NCBI GenBank assembly: GCA_047975545.1
Contig: JBKEDS010000056.1
Coordinates: 1 to 40,434, forward strand
Source of the DNA: JBKEDS01 sp047975545
GTDB taxonomy: Bacteria > Bacteroidota > Bacteroidia > Flavobacteriales > Flavobacteriaceae
Length of the DNA: 40,434 bases
Reading direction: 5' to 3'
The notes below the pieces were generated by a model. The model saw only the letters and a list, made by a program, of their open reading frames with translations. It made no database searches and was not told the origin of the DNA. Position numbers and translations under genes: made by a program. This document shows, piece after piece, positions 15,510 to 23,355 of the stretch (position 1 is the stretch's first letter; every line of letters starts with the position of its first letter).

Positions 15510-15528
15510 CCCTGAAACAAGTTCAGGG
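15510..15528. repeat. REP-like palindrome, right flank of the GIY-YIG gene
   Basis: Perfect 7-base arms CCCTGAA and TTCAGGG surround an ACAAG loop. It overlaps the hisC stop codon (15525-15523), which is the TGA within the palindrome. Confidence 0.9.
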
Positions 15529-16578
15529 TTTCGAAATTGATAAAAGTACTTTTATCAATTTCTCATTCTCGTTTGTCGTACCCACCGTTAAACGCAGGGT
15601 ATTTTCGCAATTGGGCTGTGTGGTACGGTTACGGATAACCACACCGTTTTCTATTAATTGGGTGTAGCGCCTATTAGCATCGTCCACCTTTACCAACACA
15701 AAATTGGCATCGGTGGGATATATTTTTGAAATGAAATTTATTTGCTTTAATGCCGAAACCAGCCAATTACGCTGTTGCAAAATTTCGGCAATTTGATGGC
15801 TTACCAAGGCTTTATTCGATAATAGCTCAACGGCCTTTTGCTGTGTTAGTTCGTTTATATTATACGGTGGCTTTATACTGTTTAAAACCGATACAATAGC
15901 TTCGGAAGCGTAACAAATACCCAAGCGGATACCTGCCATGCCATAGGCTTTGGATAAGGTTTGGGTAACAATTAAATTGGAATATTGCGATAGTTTTGAG
16001 AGCCAACTTTCTTCCGAGGAAAAATCGATATAGGCTTCGTCTATAACCACAATGCCCTTAAAATTTTCGATTAGTGTTTTTACGGCTTCGGAAGTAAAAC
16101 TGTTACCCGATGGGTTGTTGGGCGAACAGATAAACAGCAATTTGCTTTGCGCATCGGCGATGCTTAAAATGGCTTCTACGTTGGGGTGAAAATCGGAATC
16201 GAGATTCACTTTTTTAACGGCAACAGCGTTTAGGTTTGCCAGCACCTCGTACATGCCGTAAGTGGGCGGTAAGGTAATAATGTTGTCCTGATTGGGTTCG
16301 CAAAATGCCCTGAAAATTAAATCCAAAACCTCGTCGCTACCATTGCCCAAAAGGATGTTTTGGGACGGAACGCCCTTAATTTCGGACAATACGGCTTTTA
16401 GTTTGTTTTGATGCGGGTCCGGATAACGGTTTACGCCATTTTCGAACGGGTTTTCGTTGGCATCCAAAAACACCATATTGGCGGGAACGCCGTGAAACTC
16501 GTCGCGTGCCGACGAGTAAGGCTTTAGCGCCTTTATACTTGGGCGGATTATGTCCTTTATGTTGAAATTATTTTTCAT
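15523..16578 (-). CDS. hisC: Histidinol-phosphate aminotransferase HisC
   Basis: HisC is the PLP-dependent aminotransferase that converts imidazole acetol phosphate to histidinol phosphate using glutamate. I start at ATG 16578 (MKNNFNIKDIIRPS), giving 351 residues; an ATG at 16611 would add 11 non-conserved residues. The Schiff-base lysine is K210 in TLSKAYGMAGIRLG. The family's DANENPFENG (39-48), SPNNPSG (152-158) and DEAYIDF (180-186) are also visible. The stop codon is supplied by the palindrome that flanks the GIY-YIG gene, so the last residues (SISKP) may differ from relatives. Confidence 0.96.
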   Translation of the reverse strand: MKNNFNIKDIIRPSIKALKPYSSARDEFHGVPANMVFLDANENPFENGVNRYPDPHQNKLKAVLSEIKGVPSQNILLGNGSDEVLDLIFRAFCEPNQDNIITLPPTYGMYEVLANLNAVAVKKVNLDSDFHPNVEAILSIADAQSKLLFICSPNNPSGNSFTSEAVKTLIENFKGIVVIDEAYIDFSSEESWLSKLSQYSNLIVTQTLSKAYGMAGIRLGICYASEAIVSVLNSIKPPYNINELTQQKAVELLSNKALVSHQIAEILQQRNWLVSALKQINFISKIYPTDANFVLVKVDDANRRYTQLIENGVVIRNRTTQPNCENTLRLTVGTTNENEKLIKVLLSISKP

Positions 16579-16628
16579 TGAAATTGTATCTTGTAATTCA
16601 AAAAAACACATAGAAAAACACTATACTG

Positions 16629-16723
16629 TCATCCTATGTTTAAAATTAAAAATAAGATATTTCGCTCCGCTCAATATGACAAGAAAAAACAATACTTGTC
16701 ATTCTGAACAAAGTAAAGAATCT
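16629..16723. repeat. Degenerate dispersed repeats between hisC and hisD
   Basis: One unit spans 16629-16680, with GTCAT and ATGAC ends and TTTCGCTCCGCTCAAT inside. A second unit begins GTCATTCTGAACAAAGTAAA at 16698 and ends AGAATCT. A relative of the second unit lies in reverse orientation at 23128-23152. Confidence 0.5.
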
Positions 16724-16763
16724 ATAACAAAAGGTATTTAATTGCGTTCAACATAACATTTTT

Positions 16764-18050
16764 TCAAATTTTCAAATCGTTTAAGCGTATGGATACTGCG
16801 TTTTTATGTGCTTGCAAACCTTCGGCTTTAGCCATAAGTTCTATGGTTTCGCCTATATTAAGCAAGCCTTCTTTTGTTATTTTTTGAAAGGTCATACTTT
16901 TGGAAAAACTATCCAAATTAACCCCCGAATAGGCTTTGCTAAAACCGTTGGTGGGCAGGGTATGGTTAGTTCCCGAAGCATAATCGCCGGCACTTTCGGG
17001 CGTGTAATGGCCTATAAACACCGAACCCGCATTGGTAATACCATTAACATAAAACCCTTCGTTTTCGCAACAAATTATAAAATGCTCGGGGCCGTATTCG
17101 TTTATAAGTTCCAAAGCCAAATTATCGTTTTTAACAACAATAAGTTTGGAATTGGCAATGGCTTTTTCGGCAATGGCCTTACGGGGCAGTACGCTTAATT
17201 GTTTTTCAATTTCAACGGACACTTTCTTTACTATTTCACTTGAAGTGGATACCAAAATAACCTGGCTGTCGGGTCCATGTTCGGCCTGGCTTAACAAATC
17301 GGAAGCTATATATGCGGCATTAGCGGTTTTATCGGCCACGACCAACAGCTCGCTTGGACCGGCAGGCATATCGATAGCTACGCCGTATTTGGTGGCTATT
17401 TGTTTGGCTACGGTAACAAATTGGTTTCCGGGGCCAAAAATTTTATACACTCTGGGTATACTTGCCGTGCCAAATGTTAAGCCCGCAATGGCCTGAATAC
17501 CGCCAACTTTTATTATTTTGGTTACACCGCAAAGTTGCGCCGCAAACAAAATTTCGGGTGCTAATTGTCCTTGTTTGTTGGGTGGCGAACACAATACAAT
17601 ATCCTTACAGCCTGCCAATTGTGCCGGAACCGCCAACATTAAAACCGTTGAAAACAAGGGCGCCGAACCACCGGGAATATACAAGCCCACTTTTTCTATG
17701 GGGCGTTTTTCCTGCCAACAGAATACGCCCGAAGTGGTTTCAACCTCTATTCTTTTTGTTTTTTGGGCGGCGTGAAAGGTTTCAATATTTTGTTTGGCTT
17801 TTATTATAGCGGCTTTTAGCGGCTCGGAAACCTGGGCTACGGCTGCTTCAATTTCTTCTCTTGTAAGTGTATTTGAAAATAGTGTAACACTATCGAATTT
17901 TTCGGTATAGCGTTTTACGGCCGTATCGCCGTCATTTTTAACGTCATTAAAAATTTGGGTTACCGTAGCTTCAATATCGTTTACCGTTTGGGTGGGGCGT
18001 TTTAAAATTGACGCCCATTCGGATTTATTTGGGTTGCTTATTATTTGCAT
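16764..18050 (-). CDS. hisD: Histidinol dehydrogenase HisD
   Basis: HisD is the NAD+- and Zn-dependent enzyme that oxidises histidinol to histidine in two steps, the end of the pathway. The 428-residue protein has the family signature QAEHGPDSQV in the middle, which includes zinc and substrate residues. It also has PAGPSELLVVAD and the C-terminal ESAGDYASGTNHTLPT with catalytic His/Glu residues, followed by YSGVNLDSF. Length is normal and the frame intact. It follows hisG after a 105-base gap filled by four tandem palindromes, and hisC follows after a gap with other dispersed repeats. Confidence 0.97.
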   Translation of the reverse strand: MQIISNPNKSEWASILKRPTQTVNDIEATVTQIFNDVKNDGDTAVKRYTEKFDSVTLFSNTLTREEIEAAVAQVSEPLKAAIIKAKQNIETFHAAQKTKRIEVETTSGVFCWQEKRPIEKVGLYIPGGSAPLFSTVLMLAVPAQLAGCKDIVLCSPPNKQGQLAPEILFAAQLCGVTKIIKVGGIQAIAGLTFGTASIPRVYKIFGPGNQFVTVAKQIATKYGVAIDMPAGPSELLVVADKTANAAYIASDLLSQAEHGPDSQVILVSTSSEIVKKVSVEIEKQLSVLPRKAIAEKAIANSKLIVVKNDNLALELINEYGPEHFIICCENEGFYVNGITNAGSVFIGHYTPESAGDYASGTNHTLPTNGFSKAYSGVNLDSFSKSMTFQKITKEGLLNIGETIELMAKAEGLQAHKNAVSIRLNDLKI

Positions 18051-18073
18051 TTACTTTAAAGTGTTGGTTAAAC

Positions 18074-18153
18074 GGATGCTGAAACAAGTTCAGGGATGCT
18101 GAAACAAGTTCAGGGATGCTGAAACAAGTTCAGGGATGCTGAAACAAGTTCAG
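18074..18153. repeat. Four tandem 20-bp units, each with a REP-like palindrome
   Basis: Four exact copies of GGATGCTGAAACAAGTTCAG run head to tail. Each contains CTGAA/TTCAG arms around ACAAG, the same core as the palindromes flanking the GIY-YIG gene. The array starts 2 bases from the hisG stop codon and fills the hisG-hisD spacer. Confidence 0.98.
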
Positions 18154-18155
18154 CA

Positions 18156-19013
18156 TTATAGCACCATTTTTTCGATTGGACAAACCAAAATACCTTGTGC
18201 GCCTTTGGCTTTTAAATCGTCTATAACGTCCCAAAATTCGTTTTTGCTAATAACCGAATGTACCGAGCTCCACCCCTCCTGCGCCAAGGGCAAAACGGTT
18301 GGGCTTTTCATACCGGGCAATACGTTTATAATGTCCTGAACTTTGTTGTTGGGCGCATTTAACAATACATATTTAAATTCCCTGCCTTTTAAAACCGATT
18401 GGATTCGGAACTGGATTTTATTTAAAATAGCTTTTTTATCACTTTCCAGAACGGGCGAAACGGCCAAAACAGCTTCGGATTTCAAAATGGTTTCCACTTC
18501 CTTTAAATTGTTTTTAAACAAGGTGCTTCCGCTGGAAACAATATCGCAAATGGCATCGGAAAGGCCTATATTCGGGGCAATTTCAACCGAACCGTTAATA
18601 ATATGGAGGTTGGCGGAAACGCCCTGTTCATTTAAATAATTTTGAACCGTGTTGGGGTACGATGTAGCTATGCGCTTGCCATTTAAATCGGTAATGCTTT
18701 TGTAGTCCATGCCTTTTGGCACGGCTATGCACACCCGACAGCTTGAAAAACCCAATTTTTCGGCCACGGTAATATTGCCACCTTTTTCAATCAATACATT
18801 TTCGCCAATAATGGCGGCATCTACAACGCCGTCCTTTAGGTACTGCGGAATATCGCCGTTGCGCAAATAAAACACTTCTACGGGAAAATTACGTGCCGAA
18901 GCCTTTAGTTGGTCAATGCCATTATCGATAGAAATACCTATGGCCTTTAGCAAATCCATGGACTCGTCGTGCAAACGCCCCGCTTTTTGTACTGCAATTC
19001 TTAAATTACTCAT
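18156..19013 (-). CDS. hisG: ATP phosphoribosyltransferase HisG (long form)
   Basis: HisG condenses ATP and PRPP to PR-ATP, the first and feedback-controlled histidine step. The 285-residue length places it in the long form (HisG_L), with two periplasmic-binding-protein-like catalytic domains and a C-terminal ACT-like domain that binds histidine (about residues 210-285). It therefore needs no HisZ. Visible blocks are LRIAVQKAGRL at the N-terminus, DAAIIGENVL, and DIVSSGSTLFKNNL near the PRPP loop. It is the first structural gene after the histidine leader and attenuator. Its stop codon lies 2 bases from a tandem palindrome array. Confidence 0.96.
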   Translation of the reverse strand: MSNLRIAVQKAGRLHDESMDLLKAIGISIDNGIDQLKASARNFPVEVFYLRNGDIPQYLKDGVVDAAIIGENVLIEKGGNITVAEKLGFSSCRVCIAVPKGMDYKSITDLNGKRIATSYPNTVQNYLNEQGVSANLHIINGSVEIAPNIGLSDAICDIVSSGSTLFKNNLKEVETILKSEAVLAVSPVLESDKKAILNKIQFRIQSVLKGREFKYVLLNAPNNKVQDIINVLPGMKSPTVLPLAQEGWSSVHSVISKNEFWDVIDDLKAKGAQGILVCPIEKMVL

Positions 19014-19077
19014 TCTTGTTTTGTTTAATAATTTATACCATTTCCAACTTGAAATTACCGTTTTTATGGAAAAACAA

Positions 19078-19106
19078 AAACCCGCCTGATGGTCTCAAAC
19101 GGGTTT
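19078..19106 (-). terminator. Attenuator terminator of the his operon
   Basis: On the minus strand AAACCCG and CGGGTTT arms form a stem with an inner TGA/TCA pairing, followed by TTTTTGTTTTT. It lies between the leader peptide stop (19138) and hisG (19013), the position of a classical attenuator. Confidence 0.88.
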
Positions 19107-19137
19107 AAAAAATATGTTGATTTTATTCAATACATCT

Positions 19138-19194
19138 TCACTTCGCTTGAGCGCAAATTATGAAATGATGATGATGTGAATGAATAAAAGTCAT
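19138..19194 (-). CDS. hisL: Histidine leader peptide
   Basis: An 18-residue reading frame, MTFIHSHHHHFIICAQAK, starts at ATG 19194 and stops at TGA 19140-19138. Five of its 18 residues are histidine, including four in a row (CAT CAT CAT CAT). It lies between a predicted promoter and a rho-independent terminator before hisG. By analogy to enterobacterial hisL, ribosome stalling on the histidine codons when charged histidine tRNA is scarce would favour an antiterminator and let the operon be read. The antiterminator pairing was not computed here. The symbol is assigned by analogy of role, not by sequence homology. Confidence 0.9.
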   Translation of the reverse strand: MTFIHSHHHHFIICAQAK

Positions 19195-19214
19195 GTTTTG
19201 TTTTTTCTTCGGAA

Positions 19215-19245
19215 CAAATATCTGCATTTTAATTGGACTTTTCAA
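19215..19245 (-). promoter_or_regulatory. Predicted promoter of the his operon
   Basis: On the minus strand TTG (19245-19243), a 20-base spacer and GATATTTG (19222-19215) match the Bacteroidota consensus except for the first base of the -7 element. The start would lie about 15-20 bases before the leader ATG. Within 19014-19410 the other contents are the leader, the attenuator and the repeat at 19356-19378. Confidence 0.45.
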
Positions 19246-19355
19246 AATAAAATTTCGAAAATTACAACTGTTGAATATTTTTCAGCTTCTAACGGTGTTG
19301 GTTGTTTAATTTTTAGAATATTGTTTTAAAAATTGAAAATTAAGCGTTTTGTTAT

Positions 19356-19378
19356 GTGGCTTCGACAAGCTCAGCCAT
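19356..19378. repeat. Short dispersed palindrome, GTGGCT family
   Basis: It reads GTGGCT, TCGACAAGCTC, AGCCAT; the arms TGGCT/AGCCA pair. Same family and orientation as 4439-4461. It lies after the SPFH gene stop and before the his promoter in the minus direction. Confidence 0.7.
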
Positions 19379-19410
19379 CATTTTAACAAACCCAATTTCT
19401 TTGCCCGTTA

Positions 19411-20226
19411 TTACTGATTGCCTAAAATAATAGGCATACCGCTATCGCCCGAACCAATAACAATAACCTTGCTGTTTGGCGACTCGGATAATTTAATGGT
19501 AGCCTCGATACCTTTGTCCTGAAGGATTTTATCGGTTAACGATGCACTAAGTATTTTGTTGGCATCGGCTTTACCTTGGGCTTCTATACGCTGTTTTTCG
19601 GCTTCTTTTTGTGCTGTTACCAACCTAAACTCGTACTCCAGCGACTCCTGTTCCTGTTTTAACTTGCGCTCGATGGCATCCTTTATTGTTGACGGTAACG
19701 TAACGTCGCGCACCAATACTTCGTTTAGCTGAATATATTGCTCGTCCACAATTTTCTTGGTTTCGGCAAAAATTTCCTGTTGTATGGCATCGCGCTTACT
19801 GGAGTACAATTGTTCGGGCGTGTAACGCCCCACCACGCTACGGGCCGCCGAACGAATGGCGGGCAACAAAACACGGTCGATATACATTTCGCTTTTTTCC
19901 TTGTGCAACTTCCCTAAATCGTTGTATTTGGGCTGAAACCATACCGACGCTTCCAACTTAATATCAAGGCCGTTTGAGGATAGCACGTTCATTTTTTCCA
20001 ATTTTTCCTGTTGGCGCACCTCGTACACAAACACCTTGTTCCATGGCGCCACGATATGAAAGCCTTCGCCCAACGGCGGCTCGTCGGTAACCACACCTCC
20101 ACCAAAGGTTTTGTACAATACGCCCGCTTGGCCGGAGCCAATGGTTACGGCCGATTTTGATAGTAGCACAATTAAAATTATTGCGATAACGATAATAGGA
20201 AATCCTATTTTTGGGAATTTGTTCAT
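19411..20226 (-). CDS. SPFH/band-7 (prohibitin-like) membrane protein
   Basis: The 271-residue protein has one N-terminal transmembrane helix (about residues 8-25, FPIIVIAIILIVLLS), then an SPFH domain (about 30-215) beginning GSGQAGVLYKTFGGGV, and a charged helical tail with EAEKQRIEAQGKADANK. SPFH proteins form large ring- or cage-like assemblies on membranes and often control proteases such as FtsH; that role here is inferred from the family only. It is the last gene after fabG and the VWA gene, 10 bases behind the latter. A membrane complex with the VWA protein is possible but unproven. Confidence 0.9.
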   Translation of the reverse strand: MNKFPKIGFPIIVIAIILIVLLSKSAVTIGSGQAGVLYKTFGGGVVTDEPPLGEGFHIVAPWNKVFVYEVRQQEKLEKMNVLSSNGLDIKLEASVWFQPKYNDLGKLHKEKSEMYIDRVLLPAIRSAARSVVGRYTPEQLYSSKRDAIQQEIFAETKKIVDEQYIQLNEVLVRDVTLPSTIKDAIERKLKQEQESLEYEFRLVTAQKEAEKQRIEAQGKADANKILSASLTDKILQDKGIEATIKLSESPNSKVIVIGSGDSGMPIILGNQ

Positions 20227-20236
20227 TATGTTCAGT

Positions 20237-22267
20237 TTAAATTAATCCGTTATATTTTCTTAAAAACCACTCTACCGCCAAACTCAGTACAATTATGCCC
20301 AGCAGGTATTTCCAATCCACCAAAGGTAAGGTATTTTTGTGGCTTTTTTGTACGGTGGCAAACCTATCGTCGTTTAACAAAGCGGTTTCCAATGCGCTTA
20401 CATTGTTGGTATAAAAAGCCTTGCCTTGGCTATTGGCCGCCAATTGGCCTAATTTTTCGGCATTGGCATTTAAAAATTGCTGTTCTACATTGTAATCCAA
20501 AATAGTAAAACGGCCCGACTTTGAAATGTTTTCGTTTGAAGCGCTAACCGTAAAGGTATATTCCGATGGTGGCAAGCTGCTTAAATCGACTTGATAGGTA
20601 TTATTTTTAAGAATGAAGGGAAAAGTTTTGGATTGTTTTGAAACCGAATCTTTAACGGTAATATTAAGGGTTTCCCGAGCATCGAACACATAATTTTTAT
20701 CGAAAAATTCGGCATTTACAAGCACGTTGGAATTGCCGTTGTAAAACGATTGGTACGACACGTTCAATCGGCTTTTTAATGTGTTAGAGGCCAAGTATTG
20801 CACCAACTTTCCCATAAAATCGTCAAAAGCGTTAAAACTTTTCGAATTTAAAAAACTCTGCGCCCGCCATTGCCAAAGGTTTTCGCCAAATAATACCGCT
20901 TCACGGGTTTGGTTGTTTTCGGTAGTGGCCAATAAAGGTTCGTTGGTTTCTACGCCGTTGTACGTTTTTTGCAACAGGGTTTCAAAAGGCGTTTTAAATA
21001 CCGTCGAACCATAGGGCGATGTTAGGGGCGGAAACGATTCAAACCCTATATTGTCTATAATAAAAGGTGAAAAATCACGGTTTATCCGGGCTTGGTATTT
21101 TTCGGTTTGGTTGGTGTTTTCAACATCGAAATTTGAATTGGCGTTAACTACGCTTAAATCGGTTTTTGTGCCAATTATAGTAAACCTATTTCTGTTTTCG
21201 GCATTTAAAAAATCGTAAATTTCCTTAAAGCTGCTATCGGGTTGGTACAGAACAACCAATTGAAAATCGTTTATTTGATTTAAAATTTCATTTGGTTTTA
21301 AAAATTGTACCGAGCGCTGTTCGTTGCTTTCAATACTCTTTTTTAAAGCGCCCATATCGGGGTGGAGCATATGGCTTACAATGGCCACTTTGGTTTGTTG
21401 GTTTACCACTTCAACAGCAAAATTCTTGGCGTTGTTTACCGTGTTTTTTTCCGAGGCAAGCGGTGTTAGCACAGCTTTATAAACTTGCACCCCAACCCTA
21501 TTGGCGGGCAGGGTAAAATGGATAATTTTGGAATTATCGGTTTTGGTAAAATTTACCGCTTCCGTATGTACTTTTGTTGTGCCCTGGTAAACGGTTAACT
21601 GCGAGGCAACCGGAGCATTACCGCTATAAAGCAAAATGGCTTCTACTGGGAATTTATTTTTTAAAAAAGCGTATTTGTTTACGTTTAGTTGTTTTATCGT
21701 TAAGTCGGAATATTGCGTGGTATCGCCCATTATTACGGGAAATATGGGCTGGTTATAGGCACTTGTTCCAAAGGCATAATCGTTACCATAAGTTTGGTTG
21801 CCATCGGTAATAACAACGGTGGGGGCTGTTGTATTTTTATAAACTTGCCCCAATTGCCCAAAGGCCCGGCTTATATTGGTTTCTTTTTCGGAAAAGGTAA
21901 GCGAATCGGTAGTTTTTAAACTGTTTCCGAAGGTGTAAAATTGAAGGTTGAATTTATTTTGAAGCGCCGTATTGCTCTTTAGGGCATTTACAAAATTGGT
22001 AACATTTTCGCTTTGTTTTAAAAACGCCATAGATTCCGAATTATCCACGGCAACCACCAAATTTGGTTTTTCGTTGCTTAAAACAACCTGCTCGAATTTG
22101 GGGTTTATAAGCAACAACAACACAGAAAACAGGCTTAAAAACCGTAAAAACAGAAAAAGCAGGTTCAGTTTTGTCCTGCTTTTTTTGTTATTGTAATACT
22201 GGAATCCGGCCAATAACAAGGCGGCAACCCCAGCAAGTATTATGTATAAAATTGTTGTTGTTTGCAT
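20237..22267 (-). CDS. Membrane-anchored VWA-domain protein
   Basis: I start at ATG 22267 (MQTTTILYIILAG), giving 676 residues; an upstream in-frame start would add 18 unlikely residues. Two N-terminal membrane segments (about residues 5-22 and 36-55) are followed by a von Willebrand A-like domain whose MIDAS motif is D75-N-S-E-S79 (VAVDNSESM) and VVITDGNQT. A long extracytoplasmic, probably beta-rich region follows, and a last membrane helix lies near residues 652-668, just before the C-terminus. The arrangement resembles Bacteroidota BatA/BatB-type proteins with unclear roles. It is downstream of fabG by 72 bases and 10 bases ahead of the SPFH gene. Confidence 0.82.
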   Translation of the reverse strand: MQTTTILYIILAGVAALLLAGFQYYNNKKSRTKLNLLFLFLRFLSLFSVLLLLINPKFEQVVLSNEKPNLVVAVDNSESMAFLKQSENVTNFVNALKSNTALQNKFNLQFYTFGNSLKTTDSLTFSEKETNISRAFGQLGQVYKNTTAPTVVITDGNQTYGNDYAFGTSAYNQPIFPVIMGDTTQYSDLTIKQLNVNKYAFLKNKFPVEAILLYSGNAPVASQLTVYQGTTKVHTEAVNFTKTDNSKIIHFTLPANRVGVQVYKAVLTPLASEKNTVNNAKNFAVEVVNQQTKVAIVSHMLHPDMGALKKSIESNEQRSVQFLKPNEILNQINDFQLVVLYQPDSSFKEIYDFLNAENRNRFTIIGTKTDLSVVNANSNFDVENTNQTEKYQARINRDFSPFIIDNIGFESFPPLTSPYGSTVFKTPFETLLQKTYNGVETNEPLLATTENNQTREAVLFGENLWQWRAQSFLNSKSFNAFDDFMGKLVQYLASNTLKSRLNVSYQSFYNGNSNVLVNAEFFDKNYVFDARETLNITVKDSVSKQSKTFPFILKNNTYQVDLSSLPPSEYTFTVSASNENISKSGRFTILDYNVEQQFLNANAEKLGQLAANSQGKAFYTNNVSALETALLNDDRFATVQKSHKNTLPLVDWKYLLGIIVLSLAVEWFLRKYNGLI

Positions 22268-22339
22268 GTATAAATATGAGAGTATGTAAGATGTTTCTCT
22301 TTGCCCAACATGACAGAGCAAACACTTTACGTACCATAA

Positions 22340-23086
22340 TTATGTTAACATACCGCCATCGACATTTAGGGTTTGTCCTGTTACGTAAGCGCTTAAATCG
22401 CTGGCAAGGAACAAACAGGCGTTGGCTACGTCTTCGGGAGTTCCGCCGCGTTTTAGGGGAATTCCGGCACGCCAGCCTTTTACCACTTCTTCGTCCAACT
22501 TGGCGGTCATTTCGGTTTCAATAAAACCGGGCGCTACCACGTTACTGCGAATATTTCGGGAACCGAGTTCCAAAGCCACCGATTTTGAAAACCCAATAAT
22601 ACCCGCCTTGCTTGCCGCATAATTGGTTTGGCCCGCATTGCCCTTTACGCCAACCACCGAACTCATATTAATAATGGAGCCTTTGCGTTGTTTAAGCATG
22701 GTGCGTTGTACGGCCTTGGTCATGTTAAAAACCGATTTTAAATTAACCTCTATAACGGTATCGAAATCGTCTTCGGTAATACGCATAAGCAGGTTGTCCT
22801 TGGTAATACCGGCATTGTTTACCAAAATATCGATACTGCCAAATTCGGCTGCCACTTCGTCGGCCAATTTTTGGGCTTCATCGAAACTGGCGGCATTGCT
22901 TTTATAACCTTTGGCTTTTACTCCAAGATTGTTCAATTCTTTTTCAAGTTCGTTAGCGGCCTCTACGGACGAGCTGTACGTAAAGGCCACATTAGCGCCC
23001 TGTGCGGCAAATGTTTGGGCTATGCCCTTGCCTATTCCCCTGCTTGCCCCTGTTATAATGGCGGTTTTACCTTCTAATAATTTCAT
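22340..23086 (-). CDS. fabG: 3-oxoacyl-[acyl-carrier-protein] reductase FabG
   Basis: FabG reduces 3-oxoacyl-ACP with NADPH in fatty acid elongation. The 248-residue SDR protein shows the cofactor motif TGASRGIGKG (12-21), NNAG (90-93), and the catalytic Ser142/143-Tyr156-Lys160 set in INMSSVVG and NYAASK. It also has the typical C-terminal YVTGQTLNVDGGM. Length is normal. It heads a minus-strand cluster with the VWA and SPFH genes and is not adjacent to other fab genes here. Other SDR roles cannot be ruled out from sequence, but every FabG hallmark is present. Confidence 0.93.
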   Translation of the reverse strand: MKLLEGKTAIITGASRGIGKGIAQTFAAQGANVAFTYSSSVEAANELEKELNNLGVKAKGYKSNAASFDEAQKLADEVAAEFGSIDILVNNAGITKDNLLMRITEDDFDTVIEVNLKSVFNMTKAVQRTMLKQRKGSIINMSSVVGVKGNAGQTNYAASKAGIIGFSKSVALELGSRNIRSNVVAPGFIETEMTAKLDEEVVKGWRAGIPLKRGGTPEDVANACLFLASDLSAYVTGQTLNVDGGMLT

Positions 23087-23127
23087 CGTATAAATTTTGT
23101 AAATGACTAATTAAAATTTCCAATTAA

Positions 23128-23152
23128 AGATTCTTCACTATCACTCAGAATG
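23128..23152. repeat. Degenerate dispersed repeat (GTCATTCTGA family)
   Basis: AGATTCTTCACTATCACTCA followed by GAATG is the reverse of the type seen at 16698-16723. It lies in the fabG-sucD spacer; apart from this and the sucD terminator I see nothing in 23087-23355. Confidence 0.4.
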
Positions 23153-23312
23153 AACAAATAAAATAATCTGTTATATTATGCAAAGCAAAATTATTGTGCT
23201 TTCCAAACATTCAAAACTTTATTTAAAGGTGTCTTGAGCATATATAGTCAAATATCAGTTTTATCTATAAAACGCTTTTTTTTAACGACACTTTTTTTTC
23301 ACTTTACAATAA

Positions 23313-23338
23313 AAAACCCCACAATACTGCGAGGTTTT
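23313..23338 (-). terminator. Rho-independent terminator of sucD
   Basis: On the minus strand AAAACCTCGC and GTGGGGTTTT pair over 10 bases with two G-U pairs around a 6-base loop, followed by T-rich sequence (TTTTATTG). It lies 18 bases beyond the sucD stop. Confidence 0.85.
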
Positions 23339-23355
23339 TATATTTTACAAAAAGC

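Noticed and set aside
19356..19378. Terminator for the SPFH gene
   Set aside because: The hairpin is present but has no T run on the minus strand and belongs to a dispersed palindrome family.
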